Assembly: GCA_963580455.1 (NCBI GenBank)
Contig: OY756963.1
Location: forward strand, 24,447,555-24,511,554
DNA: 64,000 nucleotides
From: Euonymus europaeus
Taxonomy: Eukaryota; Streptophyta; Magnoliopsida; Celastrales; Celastraceae
Direction of reading: 5' to 3'
The position numbers and the translations under genes were made by a program. Positions 10,901-22,373 of this stretch are shown here, piece after piece. Each line of letters starts with the position of its first letter. The stretch's first letter is position 1. Below the pieces are notes generated by a model, which was not told the DNA's origin, ran no database searches, and saw only the letters and a program-made list of their open reading frames with translations.

Positions 10901-13900
10901 AAGAGAGAATACAAAACCAATAGCTAAACATTTTTGTACCTCAGAAGTTGCTTGTCTTGGATCCTTTGGGAACCTTTTGACGGAGTTTGAATCAATAGAA
11001 CGAAAGATCTGCATTGGAGTATACTTATTTTAGTAATTAACTAATAATGTATAGGGACCTGTAAGTGGATCAAAAGAAAAACACGACATATCTAATATAT
11101 AATTAAAACCATCTATAAAAAAACTTCTCTGTAGTATATTTGCTAGCAAGGCAAAATTCAAATAGAAGATCTATTGTAACCGCCAATTACCTGGACATGC
11201 CAGGCTTCAGGTTCATTCTCACTGACACAGGGAACATCGAATACACCCAAAATGTCTGGAATTCTTTCTATCCTAAGCAATGCATCGTCATATGACATTT
11301 TCAGTTTCTGTATCCCTTTGGGCTTTGCAGCTTTCAACCAGCGGTCTTGAAAGTTTGTCAGAACATCATAAGCTGCAGGACCATCAATTTTGCAGTGCAT
11401 GTCATGCCAAGGTTCTCTAGGACAACCATTGGTGTTACCCTGCTCAAGTAACAAATAAACAAAATAATTATTAGTCGGGGTCTTAAGAGAAATAGATCAT
11501 ATATATTATTACATACTGGTTAAGGTTCTTCAATTAACTAACTAGCCATGAAACTATCAGTACTTTCTCAAGGAGCAAAACCAAATTAACATTGTGTTGG
11601 CTATCCTGCACTGTGTTCCATCAAGAGTTTCTAAAATTTGAAAACAAAAAAGCAGATAAGTAAACATGATATGATGCATTGCACAATTGAACAATTTTCT
11701 AGTAGCTAGCTCACTTTTTCAAATGTTATATATTTCCGCGTTCACTGGACAAAGTACGTGATTTTTCACGTCATGAAACACAATCATGAAGGAAGAACAG
11801 CCAAGGTCCATTGAGCATATCTCAGAGAGAATAATTCAATATTTGCACCAAATATTGTCTTGGGCTTTATTATTTGAGGATGTTGTCATTCCCTTTTACA
11901 GTTTCTGCTTCAAGCCTCTGTGTGCCTCTGTGGATGTCAGGCCAGTATGGTCTGCTTAGCTTGCTTTTAATATCTTATATCCAATATGAGAGAAAAGTTC
12001 TAGTCTAATCTCGCTCAGCGCTTACCAATCCAATCCATGAAGGAAAAAGAAGAAGGTTCCAACAACGATTGGACAAAAGAAAATAAAAATTGACCAAGTC
12101 TAAGATGTTGCATGGCATGTTAAAATATTTCCCCTCCATGGAGAATTCTAAACTAGTTCTAAACATAAAGAACAAGTCTAATATTTCATCATTAAAAACA
12201 AATCACTACAAAGAAAATGAGAAAAGTATTTACTCTATCAGGTGTCTAGGCATAAAATTTTAAAATTACCTGGTAAGTAGGGTTATGATAGTCATCCTTA
12301 TGCACTGTTTGCAGCGTCCTAAGGATAGGATGCTGTGGAGTATCATACCGTCCATCACATAAATCAAGTCCACCAACAAATGCTATGATTTTTCTTCGAT
12401 TATTACCGGCATCAGCATCAACAATTACAGTTTTTTGATGGTGCGTATAGATAGTTCCAACTTCCTGATAAATATGAAAATTCAAACTAAAAAAAAGGGA
12501 AAAAGTTCACAGACAAAATGATAAAACCAATGTTCAGTACATGCAAAAATTTCTGCACTTGCAAAACAACGATATAACTTGCATAGAAATAAAGATTTTC
12601 AGTAAACTGATTCTTCCTCATATGAAATTTAATGTAATAAAAGACGGAAAAAAAAATCCCAGAAAGTTCCAGCAAAAATAGAGCGAAAAGTGATTGGAAT
12701 ATTTATTTTTGCTCCTGCAAGACAAGAAACACAAAATATCTTACTTGGTCACATACTCTATCTCTGACTCAGTATCACATTTGGCTCCAATACTAACTAT
12801 TCGGCTATTCCTCTTATTAACTAATTGGTAAAGCAAGGTCTTAAAACTAATGTAGTTGCATTCATTGTTTTATAACATAATTGCAGCTTATAACTGCATC
12901 ATTAACTAACAAGAAAAACAAGATCTGACTAAATGCAATGAAGGCTTATCCCTACGACGAATTGTAGTCCGTTTAAAATTTTTAATAAAATAAATTTTAA
13001 ATGCTTATAACAGTTAACTAGAGCATGCAAGCATCCTTCCTGGGGAGTAAGTTTACAAAAGTCCATAGCATAGAAGCAATTGTTTCAGCATCGACATATC
13101 CTGCAGAGAAATTATGACAAAAAATAGCATAAAGTGCCTTACACCTATTCCAATCACCTCTATATCTCCCAGCAAAGCAAATGTACAGGGGTGAAAACGC
13201 CAAAGTACCAACGAGATTTTCAAAAAAAGAAAAGAAAAAAGAATGTAAGATGCAAGATGAAATTACTTTTATATTTCAAACAATGAGAGTAATGAAGATT
13301 TTACGGTGTTAGGCATTTTTAGCCAGAGGTACAACTAACCTTTTGCTTGACCCAGCTATGTCGTTTTCCAGCAATACGGGGGCAAAGCAGCACTTGAACA
13401 GATGAGTGTTTGAAAAAACGGCGAGTTTCCTCGTCATGGGTTGCCATGATTCCATCCTGCATTAGTTAGTTTAGACTTTAGAAATGAGCTTCAATATAAT
13501 ATACCATCAACACCCTCTTAAATACTTTAAAAGGCAATAAAAGGTCAAAATGACACCAAACAAAAAAGCGTGAAAAAGAAAAAGGAAACCTTACATTTGT
13601 TAATTAAAGAGGGAAAAAAAGGCAATCTTACTCATAAAAGGAAATCCCAAGTACTCGGACCATAATTTCTCACATATTGATAATTTCAACTTTCAAGGAT
13701 ATGCATGCTGTGAAGCTCCACTACCATTCCAAATAGAAATGTAATAATATTAACACCAAGAATTGTCAGTCACTAACTTCACTTTTCTTTTCAATGCATA
13801 GTTCCAAAGGACAATAAGAAAAACATGTGTTCTTCATATCTTTTTAACTAATTAAATTTTGTAAAATACGTAGAAGCAAAAATGATTGCACACGCATAAA

Positions 13901-15788
13901 TCAAACAACAGTCCCTCAAGAGACAAAATCCAATTGGAAATGCAATAACAAGATACAAGGTAACTTTCTTTACCGTCTTAAGTCCCAAAATGCTCCTTGA
14001 GGTAGGGTCATCCCAAATAAGAAGTAGCACTCTTACTCCTTCCTGGGACTTCGACCGCAGTAGATCCCCTAAGGTGCAATCTGTCGCATAACCAGCATCA
14101 GCATCCCTTACAAGTCTAACTTTGTGCCATACAGACCACCCCGTGATATAGATTAAACGCTTGGCCTGGCGAATTGCATCAAAAATATCATGCCAGCACT
14201 TCCCATGCACATAAGACATCCCATGATCGAGTTTCAGATTTGGAAGGAAGCCATCAGGAACATGGGCATCTTGATAAAGAGTCACAATTCCACCTTTTCT
14301 AAGAGGGAAATATGTACCAGGAACTCCATGATAGTCAGGACCTGCCCCTACTCCTCCACAGTAAATGCTCAACTTCTCCATTGGCATGTACTGAATTGAA
14401 AGCCTCAAGACAGCTCCAGGCTTACAGGGCTTTCCACTATTGTTCAGGATAGGGTAAATTCCCTCAATTTTTGCCCCTGAATATATCTGTTCAACTGGGA
14501 TTGCAACTACTCCTATCAACTGTGATCCCACAACATCACTGTCTTTAACAACAAAATGCACTTCAGCAGCATAATGTGCAACAGGTAAATGAAAGTGCTG
14601 TGTCCAAACAGGATTTTCATCATTGCTAATCACAAAAGTTCTACCAACAACAGCGTGTGCAACTGAAATCGAAACATATGGATCACTGGTAATCTTCCGA
14701 ATCACGTGTCCTTCAATTTTGGAGGTCACATTCCCTGGCAATTTATTAAACATGTCTCCCAAAGTCTTATGAAACATATCCATGTTTGGAAGATTTTTTG
14801 CATCATAAACCCAAATATCTAAATTTCCATGTAACAGCAAGACCTTCAGAGACCCCTTGTTATTCTGAAATGGCACAATCTGTGTACTGTGGCTATGTTG
14901 TGATCCATTAAAGGAGCTTGAATGAGCATATTCAGAGTGGTTGGATGAAGCAGGCTGGCCCAAGTAAGTTCCTTCAAAATTACTTGAAAATGAGTCATTG
15001 GAATACCCATAAAAATTCCTCCCACCATCAAGACTCAGACTAGAAATGTGGTTAACTTGAGGTGAATGCTGCAGTTGTGCCGCAGAAGGCGTCATGGGCG
15101 ATGCAGGGACAGTGGGTTTATCTCCAGATATATGCACATTACTCAAAAGCTCATCAATGGGTGGATATAAAGTAGAGTGAGAATTGGGAGACTCATTTAC
15201 TTTAGAATTATTTGGTGACCCAGATGCGACATAACTCCAACTATCTTGGCTATAATGACTGGATATACTATCAGCCATAGAAAGCACTTGTGAATTGCTA
15301 TCAGGAGGTGGGTATATGCCAGACTCTTGTTGATATGGGTGATGGGGTGATCCGTAATGGAAACTGCCATGGTGTTGAAGGTTCGGGGAAGGTGGGTATG
15401 GATACTGATATTGAATTGGCCCTGAATGAGGTGGTGATTGGTGGTGGTGATGATAGTCTAAAGGGCCTGAATGGGAGCTTGTTGAAGGAGGTGGTGGATG
15501 GTGCTGGTAGTCTAAATGGCCTGAATGGGAACTTGTTGGAGGAGATGGGGGATGGTGCTGGTAGTCTAAATGGCCTGAATAAGGGGCCGTTGGTTGTGGT
15601 GGTGCTGATGCGTATGGGGGTTGTGAATACGGGTAAGCAGGTGGTGAATTGTATTGATATGGATATGGGTAGGTTTGGTATGGATCTGAAGTAGGAGGTG
15701 GGTATCCATGATTTGGAGGAGGTGGGTAAGGATACTGGTGAGGGTAAGGGTTTGGGTTTGGGGGTCTATATTGACCATAATTATCCAT
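7963..15788 (-). CDS. PLDB: Phospholipase D beta (10 exons, complete)
   Basis: Hydrolyses phospholipids such as phosphatidylcholine to phosphatidic acid; the beta class needs micromolar calcium and PIP2. Exons on the minus strand: 15788-13974, 13456-13340, 12464-12270, 11439-11191, 11008-10940, 10840-10693, 10362-10214, 9367-9191, 8622-8425, 8256-7963. All junctions are GT-AG and phases match, giving 1136 residues. A Pro/Tyr/His-rich N terminus (1-310) is typical of beta isoforms and includes 18-residue repeats at about 71-120. The C2 domain is about 313-468. The first HKD motif is H653, K655, D660 (HHQKTVIVD) and the second is H987, K989, D994 (HSKGMIVD); IYIENQYF lies between them. The protein is somewhat longer than usual because of the N-terminal extension. 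A leader intron from about 16058 to 15835 is plausible. Both catalytic motifs are intact. Confidence 0.95.
15471..15578 (-). repeat. 54-bp coding tandem repeat in PLD-beta exon 1
   Basis: Two adjacent 54-bp units encode 18-residue repeats beginning [11 protein letters not shown] (residues 71-88 and 89-106). A partial third copy follows ([10 protein letters not shown], residues 107-121). The repeat lengthens the disordered N terminus without breaking frame. Confidence 0.8.
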
Positions 15789-17209
15789 TAATCAACAGAG
15801 ACCGAGAATTTGAGATGCAATTCAAACAAGATCGCTGGAAAATACAACAAGCTATCAATTTCATAAGCTTCGATGCAGAAATAAAAATAAAATGATCCGG
15901 ACGAAACCCAATCCCCCTATAAACAAAGGAAGACAAATATTCTTGTGAGCTTTTTCACAAACAGAGCAACTGCAATAAATAATGTTTATTGGAAGAGCAA
16001 GAAAAAAAAAAGATACAAGTTTCGAGATTGATTCTTCTCTGTTAAACTTCAGGGAGATTACCTTATTGGGTTTCGATGGCACGAGAAGATGAACTTTCTT
16101 GGAAGCTTCAACGTCCAGGAGGAAGAAGACTTAAGCGAGGGAGGTTTTTCATTTTCCCTGCAAAACTCTGTAACAAACCTACCAGGTGAAATCATCTTTC
16201 CCGTGTTGATGACGTGTCCAACCTATAACCGGCATTTCCAGGTCACCTACCGTTCGTATCTTCTTGGAATTGGCGAGTATCCGCCTATAAGGGGCTAGCC
16301 GTCATATATTTACTACACGTGGAACGATCTCATTGGACTAGCGTTTGCTTTATGACTTAAAAAATGCAAATTGATTTTAATATATGGGCTCCCTATTTAT
16401 TTGATTATTTAAATATGAAATAAATGTGAATCGGATAATTTTTTTTTTAATAGATCAGATAATAATTTAATTTTATTCAAATTATTCTTTAAATAATTTT
16501 TTAATTTTAAATTTAAATTCAATTTAAATTGAATTAAAAAAATTGTATTTCAATCTAAACTTTAAACATTCAACTTATATTTAAAATTGATTTAATTTGA
16601 ATCAGACAAATTTAATCATCTAGATCGAACATAATTTTATCACCCTTGCATAATATGATTTCGTTCAACTCTCATGTTGGCATTAAAGTCTTTTAATTAG
16701 GTTTAATTTTTGAAAAAGTTTGTTTTTGTAATTTAGACAGGTCATCTTATTTAAACTGAAGTTGATTTGTTATTGTCCTAGTTTTTCATCTTTAATGTGA
16801 AGGCTCTTATAAGAGTTTCATCATTCATTGTCTAACTGACAATGATGCATATAGAGTGAAAAATTATTCAATCATTCGAATTATTCAATGGTTCGGATGT
16901 ATATTTCATGTTGCACACTTAATAATGTGATTGACATTAATATGTATTATCTCTCTTACTTTTTTATTGATATCATTCACATCTGAGTGTCATCCACAAC
17001 CTTGAGCTTGTCATGTGAAAATGCATTCGGATCATGGAATAAATACTCAGAATTATATAGTATAACATAGGTCTTAAGAAAGATAGGAACCAGAGCATGC
17101 ATTTGGGCACTCTAATTCTGACATACTTACCAAGCTGCAATTTTTTCCCAACCTATTCATAGAAATGCAACACGTTTCTTTCTTCTAATCGAGCGCCACG
17201 ATACTGGAA
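15789..17209. other. PLD-beta leader and intergenic DNA
   Basis: The first 300 bases are probably PLD-beta promoter and leader (minus strand), with a possible leader intron. From 16350 to 17150 the sequence is strongly AT-rich and shows no coding or RNA signal. Confidence 0.45.
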
Positions 17210-19513
17210 TCACCACCAACTTACGGCAATGGGGCTTCTAACTGCATATTTTTCGGACACCCAAACTAGAGATCCAAAGGAAGCATTAGCTGTTGTAGTC
17301 CTTCTTTCATATCCAACAAAAGCCACTTTGTAGCTCAGTTTCTGACCCAACTTTTCAAACTTCAACATCTTTGGTTGCACCATAACAGCTACTCCATTGG
17401 GTTCTTCCAAGTGCACCATATAACTGCTATTTGGGATTCCGACATTCGTTACAGTCCTCGTGTATGTCACACTGATATTCTTTGATTTGCCTATAAAATT
17501 CACAGCAAAAGAAGGGTAATTCAGGTCCCCAGACTGAGTAGTTGAATTTCTTGAACATGTAAAGTTGCTTCTTGAGACTGCAAAAACCTGAGAAGAGTTG
17601 TATTTCAGGCTACATAGATAGTTTAGATAATCCTCGTGAGTAATATCATAGATAAGCCCTGGATCTTTAGCAGCTTCAGGATTAACATGGCCTGAACCAA
17701 AGTGGAAAGGTGTTGCAGGTTCAGAGTTATTAGATGCAGCATCAACAATCGGTGTCCTTCTGTTGTCCATAGTGTAAGCAGTCGTCATCAAGGCTGATTT
17801 AATTGCCGCTGGCGACCAATCTTTATGGACTGACTTGAGGAGTGCGACTAGGCCACTTATGTGAGGACATGACATTGAGGTGCCTGAAACAATATTGAAC
17901 AGAACACTTCTCTTATCGCTATAGAGATTGGATGGGCTTGTTTTGGGAGGCCACGCAGCCAAGACGTTCATCCCTGGCGCGGTTATGTCTGGCTTAATCA
18001 CATCGGGTCCAACCCGATTAGGTCCTCTTGCTGAAAAACGTGCCATCATCGGTGCCCGAGTGCCATACATTGTCCCATGGAAGACAATGGAAGCTGTTGC
18101 ATTTTTAGATGAGCTTAAATAAACAATTATGGCCTCACCTGTCCAGGTACTTACAGTAGTTGCTGGTAAAACATGTGCATCAGCAAAACGTTCTTGAATT
18201 AGTATCATCCCGGCTCCTCCCGCAGATTTCACGTGCTCTCCTTGCTCGGTTCGTGTATAGTTAATGTCTCTTTGGCAGACAACAATTTTACCTTTGACAA
18301 GGTTTCTATTGAGCGAGCTGCGAATGCAATACTCAGCTCCCCTGCCACCAGCAGTCTTTCCATACACTAAAGGCAATTGCATCGTTGCTTTTCCTGGATA
18401 CAAAGATGACCCTTCAAAAGTTTGTCCATTTCCAAGCTTGACAGTCGTCGGGAAACTCCTGTCTAGATAGCTAGCAGCGATTGTAAAGATCCACGGCGCG
18501 GTATTGTCAACCGTGGAGAAAGATGGACCAAAATTACCTCCAGAGCATACAACAGAAACACCCTTTTGGAATGCCCCAAATGAAGCTATTGCGACAGCAT
18601 CCATATAATAAGGCACAGGTCCACTTCCAGCTTGCAAAGTGAGTGATATTGATAGTACATCAACACCATCCGCAACACCTTGATCGATCGCGGCTAGTAC
18701 ATCAGAACTAACACAGCCTGGCCAGCACACTTTATAAGCAGCAATTCTTGCTGCGTTGCCCATGCCAATTGCAGTACCTTTGGCGTAGTCGAATAAACCT
18801 GCATTGTCTGCAACGTTACCTGCAGCTATTGAGCCGGTGTGTGTTCCATGCCCGATTGCATCCCGAGGGGATCTGTACTCGATTGTTTCGTTGATTCTTC
18901 CAACTATTGCTTCATACCCATGAAAGAAACTTCTTGCACCAACCAACTTCTTGTTGCAATTTGATGGCGAAAACTCTGTGCCGTTTTCACAAGCGCCTTT
19001 CCATTTAGATGGCACCGGAGGCATGCCTAAGTCTTTGAAACTGTCGTGCTCAGGCCAAATTCCAGTATCTATGACTCCAACAATTGCATCTGAAGTCAAA
19101 CTGGGAGTACTCCACAATCCTTTACCTAATTGCAGGCCAAGGAACTGAGGCGTGCGGGTTGTGTGGAGGCTTAGCATTTGGTCGGCAGTGGCAAATAGAA
19201 AACCATCCATTTTTTTCAAGGATTCAAGTTGTTTGGTGGAAAGCTTTGCTGCGAAACCCGTAAACGCATTCTCGTAGGTGTAAAGTAGACGTGGCGGAGT
19301 CGGTTCTTCATCTTCTTCTTCTTCCTCAATTGATAAATTGTAGACAGAATCCGTCAACTCTTCATACCTCTGTTTTGTGCTGCCAGAAGAAGGATTTGAG
19401 GCCATTAACTTTGCCTTGTCCATATGGACTATGTAAGTTTGCTTCTCCACTAAACCAAGTGATGTTGTAACCACCAGAGCTAGCAACAGACAGATTGCTG
19501 CTCTAAACATCAT
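17210..19513 (-). CDS. Subtilisin-like serine protease, SBT1 subfamily
   Basis: Single-exon secreted subtilase (family S8) of about 767 residues. I chose the start at 19513 because the next residues form a signal peptide (MMFRAAICLLLALVVTTSLG); an in-frame ATG 31 codons upstream adds a non-signal leader. Order of parts: signal peptide, I9 inhibitor propeptide (from QTYIVHMDKAK), catalytic domain with PA insertion, and fibronectin-like C-terminal domain. Catalytic residues, numbered from the chosen start: Asp149 (VIDTGIWPE), His222 (GHGTHTGS), oxyanion Asn327 (CSGGNFGPS) and Ser546 (SGTSMSCPH). All are present. An acidic run of nine Glu/Asp residues (EEEEEDEE region, about 63-70) sits in the propeptide, where relatives usually have a shorter linker. 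It most resembles SBT1.1-type subtilases. It would act in the cell wall; its substrate is unknown. Confidence 0.93.
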   Translation of the reverse strand: MMFRAAICLLLALVVTTSLGLVEKQTYIVHMDKAKLMASNPSSGSTKQRYEELTDSVYNLSIEEEEEDEEPTPPRLLYTYENAFTGFAAKLSTKQLESLKKMDGFLFATADQMLSLHTTRTPQFLGLQLGKGLWSTPSLTSDAIVGVIDTGIWPEHDSFKDLGMPPVPSKWKGACENGTEFSPSNCNKKLVGARSFFHGYEAIVGRINETIEYRSPRDAIGHGTHTGSIAAGNVADNAGLFDYAKGTAIGMGNAARIAAYKVCWPGCVSSDVLAAIDQGVADGVDVLSISLTLQAGSGPVPYYMDAVAIASFGAFQKGVSVVCSGGNFGPSFSTVDNTAPWIFTIAASYLDRSFPTTVKLGNGQTFEGSSLYPGKATMQLPLVYGKTAGGRGAEYCIRSSLNRNLVKGKIVVCQRDINYTRTEQGEHVKSAGGAGMILIQERFADAHVLPATTVSTWTGEAIIVYLSSSKNATASIVFHGTMYGTRAPMMARFSARGPNRVGPDVIKPDITAPGMNVLAAWPPKTSPSNLYSDKRSVLFNIVSGTSMSCPHISGLVALLKSVHKDWSPAAIKSALMTTAYTMDNRRTPIVDAASNNSEPATPFHFGSGHVNPEAAKDPGLIYDITHEDYLNYLCSLKYNSSQVFAVSRSNFTCSRNSTTQSGDLNYPSFAVNFIGKSKNISVTYTRTVTNVGIPNSSYMVHLEEPNGVAVMVQPKMLKFEKLGQKLSYKVAFVGYERRTTTANASFGSLVWVSEKYAVRSPIAVSWW

Positions 19514-22373
19514 GGAAGAAGGATATGAATAGAAATAGAATTCAGAGTTTTGATTTATTAACCCACCTCTGTGGAATTCAATCAAAGTGAAAAAAATGTA
19601 GAACACACCAACTCAGAGAGAAAAATATATAAGCAAGCAAGATGGGATGATCAAGACTGTACTTTGACAGATGCCGGTTTACAATAGAAAGAACTGTGTT
19701 TATCTTGACTATTCAAGTTCATGCACCAGAAATCAAGTTGAATAGTCAAGATGATGACAAATTTGAGGGGAAATATGTATATATGGATAATGTAACGTAG
19801 TAATCAAGTTGAATACTCACCAGATCTTGACAGAAAGCAAAAAAAAGAAAAAGAAAAAGAAAAGCTCAATGGCATGAACAAACAAGATGATATCTTTGGA
19901 AAATCTGCTTGAATTTTTGTATTGTACTGCATGATTTTTATAGGTCATAAATCAAGATTTCAGCACAGGCTATCCTAGTTAAGATCCTAGTTAAGAAAGA
20001 AGACAGAATTAACTGTCCATTTCTTGACTTTTGGTGCATTTCAATATTAATGAAACACATGTTAGAACTAAATTCCTAGCTATATAGGATGATTAGAACA
20101 ATGGGGTACTTTTTAATGTCCCCTTGGGGATCTTATCTTCACTCGTAGCTTGGGCTCTCTAATGTGCAAAGCTGGATGTATGCCAGGGTGAAGCCAAGCA
20201 GTTCTTGAATTTGTTCTGGACTATGGTTATTATCATATCACGGTTGAATTCGATTCTTCGATGGTGATCTTCCATGTTCTTTCAAATTCTCCTAATTTTC
20301 TTCCCTATGGATTCAATCCAATCTTTGCTCCCTCGATTCATAACTTTAAATGTCCGCCATGTTCGTCGAGAAGCTAATTGGGTCATTCATGAGTGAGCCC
20401 AACTCGCTTTTAGGCAGAGACGAGAATTACTTTTCATTGAAGAGTTTCCTCAACAAGTGACTCATTTTGTACTTCATAACTCTATTGTTTCCAATTAATA
20501 TATGAGTGTTTCAAGATAAAAAATAAAAAAAAAATTAACAAGACTATTGAAAATGTCTCCGAAAAAAAGAGTCTCATATCGTTAAAATTAGAGATCTAAT
20601 TTATATATTATAAGCCTTTGTGTTTCCTTAATTTAATAAGATGCGTTTTAAAGCCGCGAGTTTGAAAGATCCTGAAATGTCTAAAAAACCCTTGAATCCT
20701 TAGGATGGGTTGAATTTAGACTTGAAAAAGTGAACAATATCATACAAACAATAGTTAAATTTAGGCAAGAGAGTCAATTAGGAATTCCTACATCAAGTCC
20801 GTTTATTTGGACAATTTTTGTCAGGTTTTGGGAACTACAGTGGTGAAAAAATCACTAGGTTTTAGTTTTGATTGTCACACATTTTTCAGTAGGTTTGATT
20901 GCAACAAGTGAGGCTGTTCATGTTGGTTGAGCCATCAATATTAATTGCAGTAAAACAAACCTACAAACCAAGCTAAAGCTACGAGGAAAGGAACAAACAG
21001 ACAACAATGTTGTGTAATTTGCCTTATTTGCTTGGTCTATTATCTAATTATGTATGGGCAGAATAAGAGAAACCTGGTTGATGCTTCCAGCTGCAGCACA
21101 TAACATGCCTGCCTTTGCCGGCTTAAAAAAAAAAACCTCATCACCTTCCTTTCTCTGGATATATATTACTTTTTCTTTTATGAAGGAAAATTAAAGGAAC
21201 TGTATTATGTCTAATGATGTTTAATTAATATTTTAAGTATGATTAGATGCATACAACAATAATAGCAACGCCTCGCACCCCACCACTGTAACAGCTAACC
21301 TAACCTCCTCAATGCATTCACATATTGGGTTCACTTTATTTTTCATAATTCTAATATATGCTTTTCTCATAATTAGATTCCATTGTTGTAATACTTTGAA
21401 GGAACTTTATGGATTGTGATTTTTTTTCTTCTCTTTCTACGCCATTAATTATTATTAAATAATCAAGGCATGCAACATATGAACATACTTATTTAAATTA
21501 ATTGAAATATGATCATGTTCCGACTCTATCACCTAATTTTCAAAAGTTTTGGGTCAATTACATAATGTTTAAATCTATTTCATTTTGATAACAAAAGTTA
21601 TAACTCGAAACATTTAAAAATTGGATGACGACTAACAACTGGCTTCCAGTCACGTTGATCGAGCTTCTGATCTTTCGCCTTCAGTGCACGCTATGTGCGT
21701 GCGAGCGAGAGACAAGTGATTTGTTCAAGTGTCATGGTACTTGTTTCACTTAAGTAATGTCTCGAATTCGTGTACTGTGAATGGGAAAAATGTTAGTCGG
21801 AAAAGGTTTGCCTCCTTACGCTATGCTTCGCATGAGTGTTGTGAGAGGTTCATAAAAGTGAACTCTTATTTAATATTTATAAGGATTAGAAATGGTTGGG
21901 AGGTGTTAGGAGAATTTATGTGAGTGAATATCTCACAACTTCCTATTTTAAGGAGTTCAGAAAAGGAGTATTTAGAGGTGAGCAAGAATTCGAAAAAATT
22001 CGCTTGAACCCTCCCAAAGCAAGGCCTTAATGAGAATTTAATTACACTGGGATTAACCGGACTGTCTAAAAGAAAATGTTCTTTTTACCTCGGATCTGAC
22101 AACATAACATTATTTTTTGCTAACACTTCAACCACATTATTTTATATTTATTTACATATTTTTCTACAAAATTGTGAGAATCAATCAATAATCAAACGCA
22201 AAGGCAGACTGTCACCGCACGATAGCACGTGCAACACAAGATGAAGATCATTAACATTTGTTTTTTATTAATATTAATTCAAAGAAAATAAAATAAATGC
22301 CTAATAAATACCCCGGAAACCAAACACGGAGCCCCTACTGCCTTCCCCTCCATTTGTTTTTCAAATCCCGCAA
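19514..22373. other. Intergenic region between subtilase and LPEAT2
   Basis: No gene is recognised. A 15-bp perfect inverted repeat with a 21-nt loop lies at 19702-19752, upstream of the subtilase. The rest is AT-rich with short spurious frames. Confidence 0.45.
19702..19752. repeat. 15-bp inverted repeat upstream of the subtilase
   Basis: ATCTTGACTATTCAA at 19702-19716 is repeated as its exact reverse complement at 19738-19752, leaving a 21-nt loop. It lies about 190 bp upstream of the subtilase start codon. A near copy of one arm and its flank (ATCAAGTTGAATA) recurs at about 19802. Confidence 0.6.

Noticed and set aside
13018..13203. Open 61-codon minus-strand frame in PLD-beta intron 2, protein-like in composition
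   Set aside because: It does not join neighbouring exons in phase, would interrupt the conserved PLD sequence, and I recognise no family. Kept as intron.
15290..15694. 134-codon plus-strand frame rich in Gly and Leu
   Set aside because: It is antisense to the proline-rich N terminus of PLD-beta.
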